A stretch of 26,340 nt of DNA from a virus. The DNA lies in IMG/VR virus record IMGVR_UViG_3300033571_010663, positions 1 to 26,340 of that record, one strand, 5' to 3'. Within the stretch, counting starts at the first letter, position 1. The number at the start of each line of letters is the position of its first letter. Shown here in pieces: positions 1 to 7,286 of this stretch. The position numbers and the translations under genes are program-made. The notes beneath the pieces are model-generated. The model had not been told where the DNA came from. It worked only from the letters and a program-made list of their open reading frames with translations, and did no database searches.

Positions 1-25
1 CGCCGGAAAGAACGGTTGCGGGCAT
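1..25 (-). CDS. Start of a probable tail tube (major tail) gene, cut by the window edge
   Basis: An ATG at 23-25 on the minus strand opens MPATVLSG before the window ends. It lies 56 bases after the stop of the tail-terminator-like gene, which is where a siphovirus tail tube gene is expected. The beginning M-x-x-T-V-L-S-G resembles the start of tail tube proteins as I remember them, but eight codons cannot prove it. There is no strong ribosome binding site. A small GGGC-AGT-GCCC hairpin lies in the gap at 50-60. The inference rests mainly on gene order. Confidence 0.4.
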
Positions 26-81
26 GGCAGGTCAGGGGTAACGGCTTGCGGGCACTGCCCAGCTAGGAACAGAATAGCGAT

Positions 82-510
82 TCAACTTGACCTAGCCTGC
101 CAGCCAGCATCAATACGTCCGATAAAATGAGGAGTGGTGTCTGGGGACTGAAAAGATGGTCCCGTAATTTGACCAATTCTTACATAAGTTGAGTCCGCTG
201 TTTTGCCTGTAGCGTTAATAGTATCAATAATTCCTTTTGCAATGCGAACTAATTCTTGACAACGAGCAGCGCCAGCTCCTTTTTTGGTAAAACAACGCAC
301 AATAATCGCACCCCTTGCGTAATCTAGTGAACCACTTAACGTTGATTCAGTCGTAATACCGAATACAATATTTATTCGTATGTACTCCTTTGGTGCATCT
401 GGCGGAACTGATGTAATGTTATCGAAATAAACCGGAACCGAAGGGATCTGAGAATCGTAGGCTGCCAGCAGCGGTGCTTCCATTGCGGCCCGAATTGATT
501 GGTAGTTCAT
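82..510 (-). CDS. Phage tail terminator-like protein (142 aa)
   Basis: This protein probably caps the tail tube at its head-proximal end and ends tail polymerisation. Its length, its mixed alpha/beta look and its place as the last neck gene before the tube gene fit tail terminators of the lambda gpU / minor tail U type. The N-terminus MNYQSIRAAMEAPLLAAY, followed by a VPVYFDN segment and then PKEYIRINIVFG, is the pattern I associate with this group. The ATG directly abuts the TAA stop of the preceding gene, which implies translational coupling. The family call is from recognition of pattern and synteny; no catalytic residues are expected. Confidence 0.62.
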   Translation of the reverse strand: MNYQSIRAAMEAPLLAAYDSQIPSVPVYFDNITSVPPDAPKEYIRINIVFGITTESTLSGSLDYARGAIIVRCFTKKGAGAARCQELVRIAKGIIDTINATGKTADSTYVRIGQITGPSFQSPDTTPHFIGRIDAGWQARSS

Positions 511-1035
511 TTAATTACTTGTTGCAAATGCAATTTTAATTCCATGCTCAAGCGATTTTTGAAGTCCACCACCATTTACGTAACTAACAAACCAATCGGG
601 TTCAGCGGTTGCAAAAGAAGTTGGATCTTTGCCTTCTAGGGGTTCGACAATATCCGTTCTCATGCTGCCAACCCGCCTACCCTCAATAACAATATCCCCC
701 TTAGGCTTGAAACCAGGATTCTCAAATTTCCCCTCTTCAAGATCCATCGCGGCCATTGCGTAATCCGTGGTATTGATAATCCTTAGCTTTGGATTTCTTT
801 TGGTTGCTGCAATCGTATCAGGTAATGCAGGAGTGTCCCTGATGGTATATGGATACAAGCCCCGCTTGCCCTTGCCAACTCCTGGAGCATCTGCAACCCA
901 GCTATTTTTAAATTCTCCTCCCCAGTCAGGCCCTCTGTCTGCAAGGTCATTCATAATTGCTGCAGCGGTATGTCTCGCGGCACTTTGGATCTGCCTTCTC
1001 AAGTCTCGATTGATCTGTTTAATCGGTTTTCCCAT
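511..1035 (-). CDS. Neck / tail completion protein (HK97 gp10-like), 174 aa
   Basis: This is probably a neck protein joining the head-closure ring to the tail. It starts with a basic helix (residues 1-30, KQINRDLRRQIQSAARHTA), followed by a W-rich stretch (PDWGGEFKNSWV). Later segments such as INTTDYAMAAMDLEEGKFENPG resemble the HK97 gp10-like fold, in which a stretch about being 'squeezed' between strands often reads Y-A-x-x-x-E-x-G. It lies between the head closure and tail terminator genes, one base after the former's stop. The ATG at 1033-1035 is the only reasonable start. Function is inferred mostly from order and general shape. Confidence 0.55.
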   Translation of the reverse strand: MGKPIKQINRDLRRQIQSAARHTAAAIMNDLADRGPDWGGEFKNSWVADAPGVGKGKRGLYPYTIRDTPALPDTIAATKRNPKLRIINTTDYAMAAMDLEEGKFENPGFKPKGDIVIEGRRVGSMRTDIVEPLEGKDPTSFATAEPDWFVSYVNGGGLQKSLEHGIKIAFATSN

Positions 1036-1036
1036 G

Positions 1037-1414
1037 TCAGTTCACTCTCGCAATAACGACATGTAATATAGGGTTATCGCCACGATAAGAAATCGGGTCA
1101 ATAATTCTGGCTGTCCTGGTTGCACCATTTTGTAAATAGCTAATGGAATCAGTTGTTTGCGGATAGTAGCCTAGCAAGTAACCAGCCGGGATGAGGATCT
1201 TCATGTCTCCATGCTGATACATCCCTTCGATTTCCCTTGCCTTAAGGTAGGCTATAATAACTTTTACTGGAATTTTAGCAGCAACACCAAGGACGGTTCC
1301 TGTTTCTGGATTGTAAGATTGATTTTTACTTGCCTTTAGATAAGTAGCGGCTATCCCAAACTGCTCAACTAGCGGTCCTGGAATTGTAGAAAAAATGTCA
1401 TCTACGAGGGCCAT
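1037..1414 (-). CDS. Head closure (stopper) protein, 125 aa
   Basis: This small protein lies directly after the DnaT-like adaptor, the usual place of the stopper that seals the portal channel after packaging. It reads as a helix (MALVDDIFSTIPGPLVEQFG) followed by beta-rich sequence, ending ISYRGDNPILHVVIARVN, which matches the small beta-barrel character of SPP1 gp16-like or HK97 gp7-like stoppers. The ATG at 1412-1414 follows the previous stop by six bases. There is no strong Shine-Dalgarno site, so coupling to the upstream gene is likely. The role is inferred from synteny. Confidence 0.55.
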   Translation of the reverse strand: MALVDDIFSTIPGPLVEQFGIAATYLKASKNQSYNPETGTVLGVAAKIPVKVIIAYLKAREIEGMYQHGDMKILIPAGYLLGYYPQTTDSISYLQNGATRTARIIDPISYRGDNPILHVVIARVN

Positions 1415-1420
1415 GGTGTA

Positions 1421-2077
1421 TTATAGTGGATTACTATACCAGCCGCCATACGCTGGAAATACTTGGCCATTAGCAAAGCGGATTCCTCTTGAACGAGGGG
1501 AGCCGCTATAACGTGCATCGACCCTTGCAGTGCTTCTGCGATTTACATATGGCTGGTTGAAGTTTTCGTCAACCATGTAACGACGCAAAATATCCATTGA
1601 AAATGGAGGGATATAATCGGTTCCGGTCTGAGGTCCGTTTTCTTTCTTAAACTTTACCTGCAATGCTCCATCGCCAAGATTAACTTCATCGTATTGGCTT
1701 GTACTGCGAAGAGGGGAGCCACCATCATTAACAGCAACAGCCGTGTACCCACCGCCACTGCCAAGGAAGGCTGCCATATAGGCAACGGCAATTTCAAAGT
1801 CAATCGGCAGCTCGTCACTTGCAAGCCGCCTGCTGTCGGAAATAATAATTCTCGGCCAGGCAAGGGACTGCTCTGAAGACGAAGCAGCACCCTTCCACTT
1901 GAGAGGATTGATTGTCATTGTAGATGCAACAAGTGTTTGTTGCTTTTGCGTATCACTTAACGCAAGCCAGGCTGAAATACCAGCGCTCACCGGCAAGTCG
2001 CCAAGTAAAGCCACAGCCCTTGCAACACTCAGGAAGGAGTTAGCGTTATCCGCTCCAAGAGTCGAAACAAAGGCCAT
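1421..2077 (-). CDS. Head-tail connector (adaptor), DnaT-like domain family (218 aa)
   Basis: The N-terminal 100 residues show the pattern of phage adaptors that databases call 'DnaT-like ssDNA-binding': NSFLSVARAVALL, then AWLALSDTQKQQTLVASTMTI, W-K-G, and SLAWPR near residue 73, then a helix DFEIAVAYMAAFLG. Despite the name, these proteins form the first ring below the portal. The C-terminal 60 residues are loop-rich (RRSTARVDARYSGSPRSRG) and may reach the tail. The start is ATG at 2075-2077. Two of the next three genes fit closure and terminator roles, which supports the call. Confidence 0.72.
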   Translation of the reverse strand: MAFVSTLGADNANSFLSVARAVALLGDLPVSAGISAWLALSDTQKQQTLVASTMTINPLKWKGAASSSEQSLAWPRIIISDSRRLASDELPIDFEIAVAYMAAFLGSGGGYTAVAVNDGGSPLRSTSQYDEVNLGDGALQVKFKKENGPQTGTDYIPPFSMDILRRYMVDENFNQPYVNRRSTARVDARYSGSPRSRGIRFANGQVFPAYGGWYSNPL

Positions 2078-2105
2078 GGCGGTTCCCTGGTGGCTCTCTA
2101 GGGGT

Positions 2106-2273
2106 TCAGGACTTCACGGTAGCTGGCTTGGCCTTGGCGGCCGGTGCAGGCGATGCAGGGGCGGGCTTGGGGGCTTCTACCGGCCCTGCAGGCTCGATAG
2201 AGGGCTCAGGCGCAGGGCTGGAAGCTTGGGCATTTTGACGCTCTTTTGCAAGGCGAGCAGCGAACATTCCCAT
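2106..2273 (-). CDS. Small Pro/Ala-rich protein after the capsid gene (55 aa)
   Basis: A short reading frame runs from ATG 2271-2273 to TGA 2106-2108. It begins MGMFAARLAKERQNAQ, a basic helix, and then becomes a Pro/Ala/Glu/Lys tail (PEPSIEPAGPVEAPKPAP). Local G+C is clearly higher than in the neighbours because of the Pro and Ala codons. It fills the gap between the capsid terminator and the adaptor gene, and small disordered proteins of this kind are common directly after capsid genes. No function is known to me. No clear ribosome binding site is visible, which keeps confidence moderate. Confidence 0.6.
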   Translation of the reverse strand: MGMFAARLAKERQNAQASSPAPEPSIEPAGPVEAPKPAPASPAPAAKAKPATVKS

Positions 2274-2321
2274 GATTTAGAATTGAAATGGATTGGTGAT
2301 TAGAAATTGAAATGGACTGGT

Positions 2322-2343
2322 AAAAGCCCCGCCGAAGCGGGGC
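2322..2343 (-). terminator. Intrinsic terminator after the major capsid gene
   Basis: On the minus strand a perfect 7-bp stem GCCCCGC/GCGGGGC closes a TTCG loop and is followed by TTTT. It begins 24 bases after the capsid stop codon. UUCG-capped GC stems are unusually stable, so this should end or strongly reduce capsid transcription before the adaptor genes. Confidence 0.9.
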
Positions 2344-2367
2344 CATGTTGAACCGAAATCGCTCTAA

Positions 2368-3354
2368 TCAGATGAAGGCCCGAAGTTGGGTAATCCGAAT
2401 GTTGCGATTGTCGGTGAACACCTTTTCCCAGTTGCTGCCAGTAGCAAGCTCGGTGTTGGTAGGACCACCTTGGGCAGCCGCATTGCCATTCCAGGAAATA
2501 CCGTTGGGGTGAACCAGGTAATGGGTGCGGTTGAACAGATAGTCAACACCAACAGCGGGATCGCGGTCGGTTTCAAGGGGAGTCTTCGCGGGAGCACTTG
2601 CATAAGCAAATGCACCAGGACCGAAGAAGTAGGTCTGCAGAACATCAGCACTGCCAGTACCAGCGCCAACTTCAACAGGCAGGGTGTCGTCTACGAAAAC
2701 CGGGCGACCCAGATAGGTGCCAAGCTCCAGACGCTCACTGGAGAGCCGAGTGTCAATCTGAGAGGTGTTACTAGCGGGAACAATTAGATCCAGCTTCATC
2801 AAGCGGTAATAGGTGCGCGAGTGCATCAAAGCACCAGTCAACTCATTACCTGCATCACCGAGCTTGGCAATGGTGTCAACCATTACATCGGCGCTGAGCT
2901 GGGTAGAGGTTCCACCAACGGCGTGGGAGGAAGCAAGTGGGCCACCAGTTGCAAACAGACCACGAATCGTGGAAATCAAGGTGGCTTGCATCCTGCGAAC
3001 CCAGAACTGACCAGTGCGACGAGCAACGGCCTGCATGGGATCGGAACCAGTCAATTCAGCCGCAAGATCCGAAGCCTTCCAGGACTTACCACGCATGAGA
3101 CGAACGCCGGTTTGCAGGTTGCCTGCCAGCGTGTCAGCCGTAAGGCCAACGGTATCGCTCACGACTTCATCTTCTCCGGTCAGATCACCGAAAAAGGGAA
3201 GGTCGATAGTCTTGCCGCCTTTGGCGAATTCAGCTTGGATAGCGTTATTCGTAACCATCAGGCCACTGGTAACAAGAGCATTCTTGTTCTTCAACTCTTC
3301 CTGCTGGTATTCCAGGAAGAGCTGGGGGATAAAAGGAACGCCAGCGAGGAGCAT
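2368..3354 (-). CDS. Major capsid protein (HK97 fold, about 328 aa)
   Basis: This is the shell subunit. The order portal, scaffold, accessory proteins, this gene, adaptor places it firmly. The N-terminus (VPFIPQLFLEYQQEELKNKN, then LVTSGLMVTN) and the segment GKTIDLPFFGDLTG are typical of HK97-fold coat proteins of the group I know as Gp13-like. The second half carries the usual ELTGALMHSRTYYRLMKLDL and GTYLGRPVFVDDTLP motifs of the P and A domains. There is no N-terminal protease-cleaved delta domain, in keeping with the separate scaffold gene upstream. The ATG has an AAGG site nine bases before it. A structured 150-nt leader precedes it. Confidence 0.85.
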   Translation of the reverse strand: MLLAGVPFIPQLFLEYQQEELKNKNALVTSGLMVTNNAIQAEFAKGGKTIDLPFFGDLTGEDEVVSDTVGLTADTLAGNLQTGVRLMRGKSWKASDLAAELTGSDPMQAVARRTGQFWVRRMQATLISTIRGLFATGGPLASSHAVGGTSTQLSADVMVDTIAKLGDAGNELTGALMHSRTYYRLMKLDLIVPASNTSQIDTRLSSERLELGTYLGRPVFVDDTLPVEVGAGTGSADVLQTYFFGPGAFAYASAPAKTPLETDRDPAVGVDYLFNRTHYLVHPNGISWNGNAAAQGGPTNTELATGSNWEKVFTDNRNIRITQLRAFI

Positions 3355-3402
3355 GGTTTTTTACCTTAGAGAAGGGTGGGAAGGGGATTGATTTGTGCTC
3401 TT

Positions 3403-3479
3403 GTGGCACTGCCACTGCTAGAGCGAATGCTTGCGGCACAACCGCTAAACGGGTGCTCGACCCGGCGAGGCACAGCCTC
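3403..3479 (-). other. Four tandem hairpins in the capsid gene leader
   Basis: Read on the minus strand, four short stem-loops follow one another: GAGGC-tgt-GCCTC (3467-3479), CGGGT-cgagc-ACCCG (3450-3464), GCGG-ttgtg-CCGC (3433-3445) and GTGGC-agt-GCCAC (3403-3415). None has a T tract, so they are not ordinary terminators. They sit in the 155-base gap between the small Lys-rich gene and the capsid start, 49 bases before the ATG. A role in mRNA stability or processing is an inference. Confidence 0.7.
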
Positions 3480-3509
3480 TGTTGCCAATAGACTAGCAAA
3501 AAATCATGG

Positions 3510-3683
3510 TCAAGCTTTCTTCTTTTTTTTCTTTCTCATGCCAGCCTCGCTCATTGCAATTGCAATAGCCTGCTTGCGACTTTTAACAACTGGACCCTTC
3601 TTGCTACCCATACGAAGAGTGCCAGCAGAATACTCTTTCATAACCTTGCTCATCTTCTTTTCGGCTTTGGTTGCTTTTTTCAT
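3510..3683 (-). CDS. Small Lys-rich protein, DUF6496-like (57 aa)
   Basis: The frame runs from ATG 3681-3683 to TGA 3510-3512. The sequence has a Lys-rich start (MKKATKAEKK), then KVMKEYSAGTLRMGSKKG, then PVVKSRKQAIAIAMSEAG, then a run of six Lys. The motif K-V-M-x-E-[FY]-x-x-G-x-L followed by S-x-x-G-x-x-V-K-[SN]-R-x-Q-A-[IV]-A-I-A-[LM]-S-E-A is the one I know as DUF6496, found in phages and bacteria with no assigned function. The strong positive charge suggests nucleic acid or scaffold binding. It sits just before the capsid gene and just after a terminator. Confidence 0.8.
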   Translation of the reverse strand: MKKATKAEKKMSKVMKEYSAGTLRMGSKKGPVVKSRKQAIAIAMSEAGMRKKKKKKA

Positions 3684-3706
3684 TTGTTTGTTGGTAAGTG
3701 TTCAAC

Positions 3707-3730
3707 AAAAAAGCCCTGCCGAAGCAGGGC
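3707..3730 (-). terminator. Intrinsic terminator with UUCG loop
   Basis: The minus strand reads GCCCTGC-TTCG-GCAGGGC followed by six T. It lies 19 bases after the stop of the 97-aa gene and ends transcription before the Lys-rich gene and the capsid gene. That implies a promoter for those two genes between here and 3354, or substantial read-through. Confidence 0.9.
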
Positions 3731-3748
3731 TTGTAAGCCTGAACTCAA

Positions 3749-4042
3749 TCAAGTAAGAGTTAGCGTCCAGCCCTTGCCAGTAGCAATTGCTTTTTCACCA
3801 GTGGTAAGAGCAGCAGTGCCGGTGGCGCCAACAATGTCCAAAGTCTGAGTACCAGTTACAGTTGGAAGACCGTTGAAAATCCGCACAAGCTGCGCCTGGG
3901 TCAAGGCAGTTGGAAGCTTGATGTTAGTAGCAGTCCGAAGACCAGTACCGGCCGCATACATAATGCGAATGCCTGCAATCAATTCGTCGGCATCATCAGT
4001 AACCTGACGGCCAAGAATGTTCTGATCGGTTTTGTAGGGCAT
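3749..4042 (-). CDS. Small protein with a leucine-rich-repeat-like tail, possible head decoration (97 aa)
   Basis: Residues 43-97 (TALTQAQLVRIFNGLP, then GTQTLDIVGATGTAALT, then IATGKGWTLTLT) resemble a single repeat of the kind 'T-x-x-Q-x-x-x-I-L ... G-x-L-D-L-x-G-N ... A-x-x-K-G-W-T-V', which I have seen in phage structural and tail proteins and in BspA-type repeats. The first 40 residues form a separate helical segment (DDADELIAGIRIMYAAG). The gene is between scaffold and capsid and has its own terminator, which fits a structural protein needed in quantity. Decoration is a guess. The start ATG has no clear ribosome binding site. Confidence 0.5.
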   Translation of the reverse strand: MPYKTDQNILGRQVTDDADELIAGIRIMYAAGTGLRTATNIKLPTALTQAQLVRIFNGLPTVTGTQTLDIVGATGTAALTTGEKAIATGKGWTLTLT

Positions 4043-4187
4043 GACAAATGGGGGAATCGCTCAAGACCAGTTTACTGAAGACCACCCGGCCAGAACCGCT
4101 CCAATTACAATTAGTCGATTCTTCCATTATGAAACAAAAGATGTTCCGGTACGCCTTTCCGCATTCTCCTGAGATGGCCGGGGCTGA

Positions 4188-4544
4188 CTAGGACTTGTCC
4201 TCGGCTGCGTCCATCCGGCGAGCAATCGAACGAGCCCAGCTTCGCCCTGGGTTACCGCCCCAACCGTCCCAAGCCTGACGACCCTTACCGTAATCGTCCC
4301 AGCTTGATCCCTTTTTGTCTACTTCGTGACGATCAAAATAACTCACCATTCTGTCAATAGTTGCAGGCGAAAGCTCTTGACGGTTTGAAAGTTGTCGCGC
4401 TCTAGCCAGGCCAACTGAAGTCATCCCACGATTTGATGGTGGTTTATCGTTTCGCTTTTTTAAAGCGCGACGAGCTGCAGCAGCAACAGCAGCAGGCGGC
4501 TTAAAGGAAATTCCACTGTAGGAATTTTTACTACGGCGTGGCAT
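4188..4544 (-). CDS. Phage head-region protein with a conserved LSPxTIxRMxxYFxRHExDKxG domain (118 aa)
   Basis: From about residue 38 the protein follows a pattern I recognise from many phage structural regions: GLARARQLSNRQELSPATI, DRMVSYFDRHEVDKKGSSW, then GRQAWDGWGGNPGRSWA ending with a helix (RSIARRMD). The domain is often fused to, or coded near, head maturation or portal proteins. Its function is not established. The N-terminus is basic and Ala-rich (KPPAAVAAAARRALKKR). A terminator separates it from the scaffold-like gene upstream. Presence of the domain is well supported; any role in head assembly is inferred from position. Confidence 0.6.
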   Translation of the reverse strand: MPRRSKNSYSGISFKPPAAVAAAARRALKKRNDKPPSNRGMTSVGLARARQLSNRQELSPATIDRMVSYFDRHEVDKKGSSWDDYGKGRQAWDGWGGNPGRSWARSIARRMDAAEDKS

Positions 4545-4580
4545 AGTTGCAAGAGCTAATACTAAAAAGATTCTAGCAAC

Positions 4581-4606
4581 AAAAAGCCCCCGGCTTTAAC
4601 GGGGGC
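4581..4606 (-). terminator. Intrinsic terminator after the scaffold gene
   Basis: On the minus strand the stem GCCCCCG/CGGGGGC closes a seven-base loop (TTAAAGC) and is followed by TTTTT. It lies 56 bases after the scaffold stop and before the 118-aa gene. Confidence 0.88.
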
Positions 4607-4661
4607 GGTGACCCAACAAGAGCCAAATCAGTTTACATCAGTCAGTAGACTTTGGCTGGAA

Positions 4662-5498
4662 TTACATTGATTGCAACGCTCTGGAGATTACCGGATCAAG
4701 CTTTCCAGCAAGCCTTGCATCTTGAATCAAGCGCTTTGCCTTGTCCGGATCGGAGCTAAGCAACCTTGCGGCTTCAGTAGCATTGGCCGAATCCTTGCTA
4801 AAAGGATTATTCGTGTATGTAAGAGCCGGTGCGCGACTTGTAGTCATACCAGAGCCAGTTGCGCCACTACCACGGAAGTAGATCGAATACTCTTCGTCAT
4901 CACGCAGTCTGGTTACCGCATCACGAAGCGCGATCGGATCTTGTTCCGAACCGAAAACAACAGTGCTTTCATCATCGAGAAGCCTAAAGCTATCTTGCTG
5001 AAGCTTGAAAACATGCTTTGGCCTGGTGCATTCAACTTTTGAAAGCTCTTCTGTTACTAAAGTCTCAAGCTTGCTTTGACGACGCTTTTCTTTTTCAAGA
5101 TTCTTTTCTTTCTCTAGGTCTTCGTTCGTCTTGCGAAGGTTTGCGAGTTCCGTCCTCAGGGAAGCGAATTGCGCCTTCACGGCCTCGTCCATCGCATCGG
5201 AAGGGGATTGCCCCTGGGGCGCGGCGGGGGGCTGTTGCTGGGGCTCCGGGGGCTCAGTGGTGGCGGCCTTCAGGACTGGAGCAAGACGTTCTGCCAGGGC
5301 CTCTTCGTCCAGGTCACCGGATAGATCGAGTCCAGCAATCTTGATAAAGCTATCAACAGTCTTCTTTTTCTTGAGATCCTTAAGAAGACCTTGGTTGGTT
5401 GCCTTTAGTGCTACCTGAGAGCTTTCAAGGCTATTGGTTTGTTGCTGAAGCTCTTTGATCAGAGCAATAGCGTCTTCAAGGGTTTCAGGAAGGTCCAC
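4662..5498 (-). CDS. Capsid scaffolding protein (278 aa)
   Basis: The protein is acidic and helical, with two coiled coils (about residues 8-45 and 105-150, rich in Glu, Lys and Leu) separated by a Pro/Gln-rich linker (PEPQQQPPAAPQGQSP). The C-terminal part is polar and carries a helix KAKRLIQDARLAGK. This build and its place between portal and capsid are typical of scaffolds that guide prohead assembly. No Ser protease motif is visible, so it probably is not a protease-scaffold fusion. The start is GTG at 5496-5498, 21 bases after the portal stop; no ATG fits. Confidence 0.75.
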   Translation of the reverse strand: MDLPETLEDAIALIKELQQQTNSLESSQVALKATNQGLLKDLKKKKTVDSFIKIAGLDLSGDLDEEALAERLAPVLKAATTEPPEPQQQPPAAPQGQSPSDAMDEAVKAQFASLRTELANLRKTNEDLEKEKNLEKEKRRQSKLETLVTEELSKVECTRPKHVFKLQQDSFRLLDDESTVVFGSEQDPIALRDAVTRLRDDEEYSIYFRGSGATGSGMTTSRAPALTYTNNPFSKDSANATEAARLLSSDPDKAKRLIQDARLAGKLDPVISRALQSM

Positions 5499-5519
5499 GC
5501 AAAGTCGTGTGTTGACTCG

Positions 5520-7268
5520 TTAAATCATAGCACCATCGGTTTCGGCTGGTTCTACACTCGTCTCCTGTGTTTCCGCATCAGAGCCTTCCGACAGCGGTGT
5601 ACTGGCATCAACCGGAATCTGGCCGCGATTGGGGGTCTGCGTACTGGCACCGTCTGCAATGCCAAGATCCTCGGCAGTTTCACTGCCCTCTAGGTTCATT
5701 TTCCTCAAAAGATCCTTAACACTGAAATCAGCAAGACCTTCAAACATTTCGCCCGCTTCAAGCATTTGTAAGAAAAGCTCGATTGTGATTGTATTGCTCT
5801 TGAGTAGTGCGAGCAGTGCAAGAACTTGCTGCGAGTGAAGCTTGACTGGAATAAAGTTCTTGCTAATCGAAATTCGCACTGGTGGAATTTTACGATAAGC
5901 AGATGCGTAGAGCAACGCTCTATTAACAGAATCCTCTAAACTTTGAACAAGTACGGCGAGCAGCGAATCACTTTGAGAACGATCCAGCAATTTTGCGAAG
6001 CCTGATTCGGCTTGCGTTTTGCCAGTTGTCATTGCAACAGCAGCCAATCGCTCCATTGCAGACTCAATTCGCTTTAGGTTCTCAAGAGTGATAGAAGCTC
6101 CGTCCATTGGAGCACTTAGCATTCCATACTTTGCATCCGAATTAGAAGAAAAAAGTGCCCTACCTCCTCCTGCTTCAATCTTGTCTTCTGGACGTACCCC
6201 GGTTCCTGTAAGAATTGGCGAGGCGGTAAGGTGAATTGATTCTGCAAGGTCAGCAGATACGCTCCAGTGGTGGAGGTTTAGACGTGCAATATCGAAAAGA
6301 AGTGGGCGAGCACGAAAAAACGCTTCTTTCTTGCCGCCAAAGATTGGAACAAATGGAATAAAGGGAAGCGAGATGTAGCTGGTTTGCCTGAGAATATACT
6401 TGTCGATTGACTCTTGGCTTATCTTTTTTGTATAAAGACGGCAGCGAACTCTTTGGTTGAAGGGGGTTCCGCCAATAGAGTCTCCGAACTGGGAAACCGT
6501 ATCTGTTCTAGCACTCTCAATATCGTAAACGCGCACAGCCGGAACAACTTCTTCAAAAAATTCGTTAGTTTCCGATTGCTGACGTACTTCTGTTTTGATT
6601 CGCAAATAGGTCGGGAATGCACCGAAGACGCTTTGTCCGCCAAGCTCAACGGTGAATTGATCGTAACGGCATTCAAGTACCTGATCGACACGCATTAAAA
6701 CAAAATATGGCCGAGCATTAATTTTTTTCTCCTCGTCTGCAGTGAGGTCTGGCGAAAGCTCGGGATATTCAACCCAAATACCAGAAACCCCACCGTCAAT
6801 GCTTTCCGTAAAAGCTTCCTTCGTGTAAGAAACCAACGAGTGACCTTCAAGGTCCACATCATCGAAGAAGTTTCCCCATTCCGCAGGAATTTCTTCCGGC
6901 TGCGATACACCTTTGCGAAGTGCAGTGCCTACAACGAGATCCCTTAGGTGTCCGTAGTAGTTCTGAAAGCTACTTTGTGCGCGTGTTTTGCGGACTTCGT
7001 AGCTAGGGAACTCTTCTAAATAATCTTTCGGCAAATAATCTGCTGCTGCTTCTATGAGGTAGAATTCTGGAAGGGTGCAGAAACGAATCGGCGCTAAACG
7101 AGAAAATTGCTCGGCTTGCTCCAGCGAATAAGCATCGACACCAACAACTTCTTCAAAAGCGGCTTCCTCGTACTCTGGGAACCTGCGCTCAAATGGAAGC
7201 GAATTACTATCTGCTGTTGGAACCAGAGAACTTGGAACGATCGACACTGTTTCTACTGCAATCTGCAA
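5520..7268 (-). CDS. Portal protein (582 aa, DUF4055-like)
   Basis: The portal is the dodecameric ring through which DNA is packaged and ejected. Length, position directly after the large terminase, and segments such as the pair LVVGTALRKG (residues about 112-121) and DGGVSGIWVEYPELS (about 157-171), followed by RPYFVLMRVDQVLECRY, match the DUF4055 portal group as I know it. Later parts include a helical wing and a crown-like acidic C-terminus (ETQETSVEPAETDGAMI). The start appears to be TTG, 18 bases after the terminase stop with CAGGG upstream; no ATG exists near it. The exact start is therefore uncertain by a few codons. Confidence 0.82.
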   Translation of the reverse strand: MQIAVETVSIVPSSLVPTADSNSLPFERRFPEYEEAAFEEVVGVDAYSLEQAEQFSRLAPIRFCTLPEFYLIEAAADYLPKDYLEEFPSYEVRKTRAQSSFQNYYGHLRDLVVGTALRKGVSQPEEIPAEWGNFFDDVDLEGHSLVSYTKEAFTESIDGGVSGIWVEYPELSPDLTADEEKKINARPYFVLMRVDQVLECRYDQFTVELGGQSVFGAFPTYLRIKTEVRQQSETNEFFEEVVPAVRVYDIESARTDTVSQFGDSIGGTPFNQRVRCRLYTKKISQESIDKYILRQTSYISLPFIPFVPIFGGKKEAFFRARPLLFDIARLNLHHWSVSADLAESIHLTASPILTGTGVRPEDKIEAGGGRALFSSNSDAKYGMLSAPMDGASITLENLKRIESAMERLAAVAMTTGKTQAESGFAKLLDRSQSDSLLAVLVQSLEDSVNRALLYASAYRKIPPVRISISKNFIPVKLHSQQVLALLALLKSNTITIELFLQMLEAGEMFEGLADFSVKDLLRKMNLEGSETAEDLGIADGASTQTPNRGQIPVDASTPLSEGSDAETQETSVEPAETDGAMI

Positions 7269-7286
7269 CAGTGTAGCCCTGGACCG

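Noticed and set aside
4126-4173. A 16-codon frame with a good AGGAGA site in the leader of the 97-aa gene
   Set aside because: It is too short to judge and shows no overlap or coupling with the next gene; it might be a leader peptide but nothing else supports it.
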